Part shown: piece after piece, positions 62,249-64,000 of the stretch
How positions within the stretch are numbered: position 1 is the stretch's first letter
Layout of the letters: every line of letters starts with the position of its first letter
NCBI GenBank assembly: GCA_963741525.1
Contig: CAVUIW010000028.1
Span: forward strand, 558,001-622,000
DNA length: 64,000 nt
DNA from: JANNSX01 sp963741525
GTDB taxonomy: Bacteria; Pseudomonadota; Alphaproteobacteria; Rhizobiales; Hyphomicrobiaceae
Direction of reading: 5' to 3'
Translations under genes and position numbers: made by a program
Notes under the pieces: model-generated
What the model saw: the letters and a program-made list of their open reading frames with translations, nothing else
Database searches by the model: none
What the model was told of the DNA's origin: nothing

Positions 62249-63552
62249 CCGCCAAGACCAAGCTGACTGAAGGAGCCGAAATCAGGCTTGGCGTGCTGTC
62301 GCGCGTTCGCCGGGAACTCGAGGCCAACCGGGGCGTCCTCCGCGACGTGGTGCCGACGCTTGCCGCTCGGTTCTTCGTGATCGCCTGCGGGTTGGCGTCC
62401 AGCATCATCATGGCCAAGGTTCTCGGACCCGAAGGCCGGGGCGAGTATTTCTACATCGTCACGCTGGCGCAGCTGGCGATGCAAGTCGGCAATCTCGGTC
62501 TCGGCTCGAGCAATACCTTCATCGCGGCACGGGAGCCGTCCGCGGTTTCGAAGCTCGCGGCCAACAGCCTCTGGGTCGCTTTAGCTCTTGGCGGGATGGC
62601 GACGCTTGTCATCGTGTTCTTCCAAGTGGGGATCGGTCGGCCAGATCGTGCGCTCTATGCACTCTCTCTGCTTCTGCTCGTCCCCAGTATGATCTACGGC
62701 CTCCTGGCATCGAGCATTCTCATCGGTGTGGGGCGGGCCAAGGAGTACAATCTCTTTCTTGTCGCCAACACCGGCTTGCAGCTCGCGGCCATAATCGCCG
62801 TCGCGGTGGCGGCGGGCTCTGTCGGCGCGATGTTGTGGGTTTCGGCCGGCGCCGCGCTCGCTGGCGCGCTGCTGCTGACGCGGCTCTTGCTCCGGCAGGC
62901 GGCCATCGATTGGCGTTTCGACGGGACGATGCTCACGCGCGAGATGGGTTTCGCCACGCGCGTCTATCTCGCGACAATCGCCCAGTTTGCCGTCTCGCGG
63001 CTGAACGTCATGATCCTCGACCATTGGAGCGGGGCCGGCGCCGTCGGCCAGTACTCGATCGCCGTCCAGTTCTTCGACACATTGATGATCCTGCCTGCCA
63101 CGACGGCGATGCTGCTCTTCCCCGAGCTCGTCAAAGCCGATGCTCACAATCGCTTGGGCCGCACCATGCGCCTGGCCGGCATCATCGGTGTGCTGATGGC
63201 GCTGTTCGCGGTGGCCTTCATGGCGATCGCCCCGTGGCTCATACCCTTCATGTTCGGCCAGGACTTCGCGCCGGCGGTCGACATCGCACGGTGGATGATG
63301 CCGGGTCTCGTGGCCTACAGCATTCAGAATATCGTCTCGCAATATCTCGCCGCCGAGCGCTTTCCGATGTCGAACCTCTTGGCCTGGATCGCGAGCCTGC
63401 CCATCCTCGCCGCCGCCGGCAGCGTCCTCATTCCGCGGTGGGGGGCGGCCGGAGCGGCAGCCGCTCTATCGGTAACCTACATTTTGCTGGCCGTGGCGAT
63501 CACCCTTCTGGCCGCCGCGAAGCATCGGGCTTCAACTCTGGCGGTTTCATAA
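62245..63552 (+). CDS. Wzx-like polysaccharide flippase
   Basis: A 435-residue membrane protein with about 12 hydrophobic helices. The N-terminal ARFFVIACGLASSIIMAKVLGPEGRGEYFYI and the central SRLNVMILDHWSGAGAVGQYSIAV are typical of the MOP/Wzx family. It would turn lipid-linked repeat units across the inner membrane. GTG 62245 overlaps the stop of the upstream gene. Confidence 0.88.
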   Translation: MTAKTKLTEGAEIRLGVLSRVRRELEANRGVLRDVVPTLAARFFVIACGLASSIIMAKVLGPEGRGEYFYIVTLAQLAMQVGNLGLGSSNTFIAAREPSAVSKLAANSLWVALALGGMATLVIVFFQVGIGRPDRALYALSLLLLVPSMIYGLLASSILIGVGRAKEYNLFLVANTGLQLAAIIAVAVAAGSVGAMLWVSAGAALAGALLLTRLLLRQAAIDWRFDGTMLTREMGFATRVYLATIAQFAVSRLNVMILDHWSGAGAVGQYSIAVQFFDTLMILPATTAMLLFPELVKADAHNRLGRTMRLAGIIGVLMALFAVAFMAIAPWLIPFMFGQDFAPAVDIARWMMPGLVAYSIQNIVSQYLAAERFPMSNLLAWIASLPILAAAGSVLIPRWGAAGAAAALSVTYILLAVAITLLAAAKHRASTLAVS

Positions 63553-63553
63553 A

Positions 63554-64000
63554 ATGGACGCGATCCTCGCCACTTATCCGCTGTCGGCGAATTTCCAGCA
63601 GCGTCTGAGCACGCTCATCGATCCCGCCGCCATCAAGCTGAGCCTCAGCGAGCTGCGCACGCGGCCGCCGAGGGAGATGGTTCGCTATCTTCGCTCGTTG
63701 CGGGTGAACCGGCTCGTCATCCCCTTGGAGGATGAAAACAGCGCGGCACTCTTGCCGGTGCTCAAGCTGGTGGCCGCTGTGGTGCCGGCCGAGTCCTATC
63801 TCGTGGTCGACGGTGAAATGCGGGCGAGCGCGTTCACGAGGCTGGGCGTGCCGGCCTCGCTCGCGCGCCTGGGCGGGGCGACGCTGTCGTCTCAGTTGGC
63901 GCTCCGGCGCGCACGCAGGGAGGTGGCCGGTTTGCTGGCGGCTGAGCGCAATTCTCCACCGCCCCAGGTCGATCCAGATATTCTGTTTCTGAATGCCAAT
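63554..64000 (+). CDS. Probable glycosyltransferase, N-terminal part (runs off the right edge)
   Basis: The ATG at 63554 follows the flippase stop directly and the frame stays open to the end of the window (149 residues). The visible part is LATYPLSANFQQRLS, then MVRYLRSLRVNRLVIPLED and PDILFLNAN at the edge. Position and a Rossmann-like pattern suggest a glycosyltransferase, but no diagnostic motif is included, so the call is tentative. Confidence 0.5.
   Translation, partial: MDAILATYPLSANFQQRLSTLIDPAAIKLSLSELRTRPPREMVRYLRSLRVNRLVIPLEDENSAALLPVLKLVAAVVPAESYLVVDGEMRASAFTRLGVPASLARLGGATLSSQLALRRARREVAGLLAAERNSPPPQVDPDILFLNAN

Overview
The window is about 64 kb of GC-rich DNA with the gene content of an alphaproteobacterium, most probably of the order Hyphomicrobiales (Rhizobiales). 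Pointers are an alphaproteobacterial-type RpoH, the mutM/ubiE/ubiB neighbourhood, a heterotetrameric sarcosine oxidase operon, non-pyrrolysine MttB methyltransferases with a corrinoid protein, and many short palindromic repeats resembling those common in that order. No transposase, integrase, rRNA, CRISPR array or phage gene was seen. Two tRNA genes are present: Glu(CTC) and Arg(CCT). The assignment to order is an inference; no marker fixes the genus.

Layout. 0-2.1 kb: the end of an acyl-CoA dehydrogenase gene, an itaconyl-CoA hydratase-like MaoC gene and a CitE-type lyase, resembling an itaconate/citramalyl-CoA degradation operon. 2.1-4.9 kb: tRNA-Glu, a small membrane protein, rluD and rpoH. 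5.6-10.4 kb: creatininase, membrane and secreted proteins of unknown role, a Gly/Asp/Ser-repeat secreted protein and an SDR. 10.4-21.3 kb (minus strand): two small exported proteins, an N-methylproline demethylase-like flavoprotein, a crotonase, an MttB-family methyltransferase and soxBDAG. 21.3-25.1 kb: a membrane-protein pair facing a TetR regulator, a TauE/SafE permease and small secreted proteins. 25.3-27.9 kb: a corrinoid protein divergent from a second MttB paralogue. 28-36 kb: housekeeping genes (kup, GST, ubiB, ubiE, a PCu(A)C copper chaperone, a histidine phosphatase, mutM). 36.2-44.8 kb: an HpaB-family flavin monooxygenase, an unusual flavin reductase fused to a LysR-type ligand-binding domain, and a complete branched-chain amino acid-type ABC transporter. 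44.9-46.8 kb: a lysyl-oxidase/PPC/RTX secreted protein. 47.2-64 kb: wecB and a long plus-strand polysaccharide cluster (initiating sugar transferase, NusG-like antiterminator, small flippase-like protein, epimerase, aminotransferase, two-domain oxidoreductase, asparagine synthase, deacetylase, heparinase-like lyase, Wzx-like flippase and a partial gene).

How the genes work together. Creatininase, sarcosine oxidase, the N-methylproline demethylase-like enzyme, two MttB homologues and the corrinoid protein suggest an organism that strips methyl groups from quaternary and tertiary amines (betaines, creatinine-derived sarcosine) and passes one-carbon units to folate, apparently while respiring oxygen. 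The monooxygenase/reductase pair beside a Liv transporter suggests uptake and oxidation of an aromatic or heteroaromatic compound. The right-hand third builds and exports an extracellular polysaccharide, possibly amidated or amino-sugar rich.

Caution. At least 17 single-base lesions interrupt otherwise well-conserved genes (ich-like, rpoH, the repeat protein, SDR, mttB, soxG, soxA, soxB, a membrane protein, ubiE, the lysyl-oxidase gene). Nearly all are one extra base, often a duplicated neighbour, and they hit rpoH and ubiE as well as dispensable genes. Residual insertion errors in a long-read assembly are therefore the simplest explanation, although real decay of the sox operon cannot be excluded from the sequence alone.
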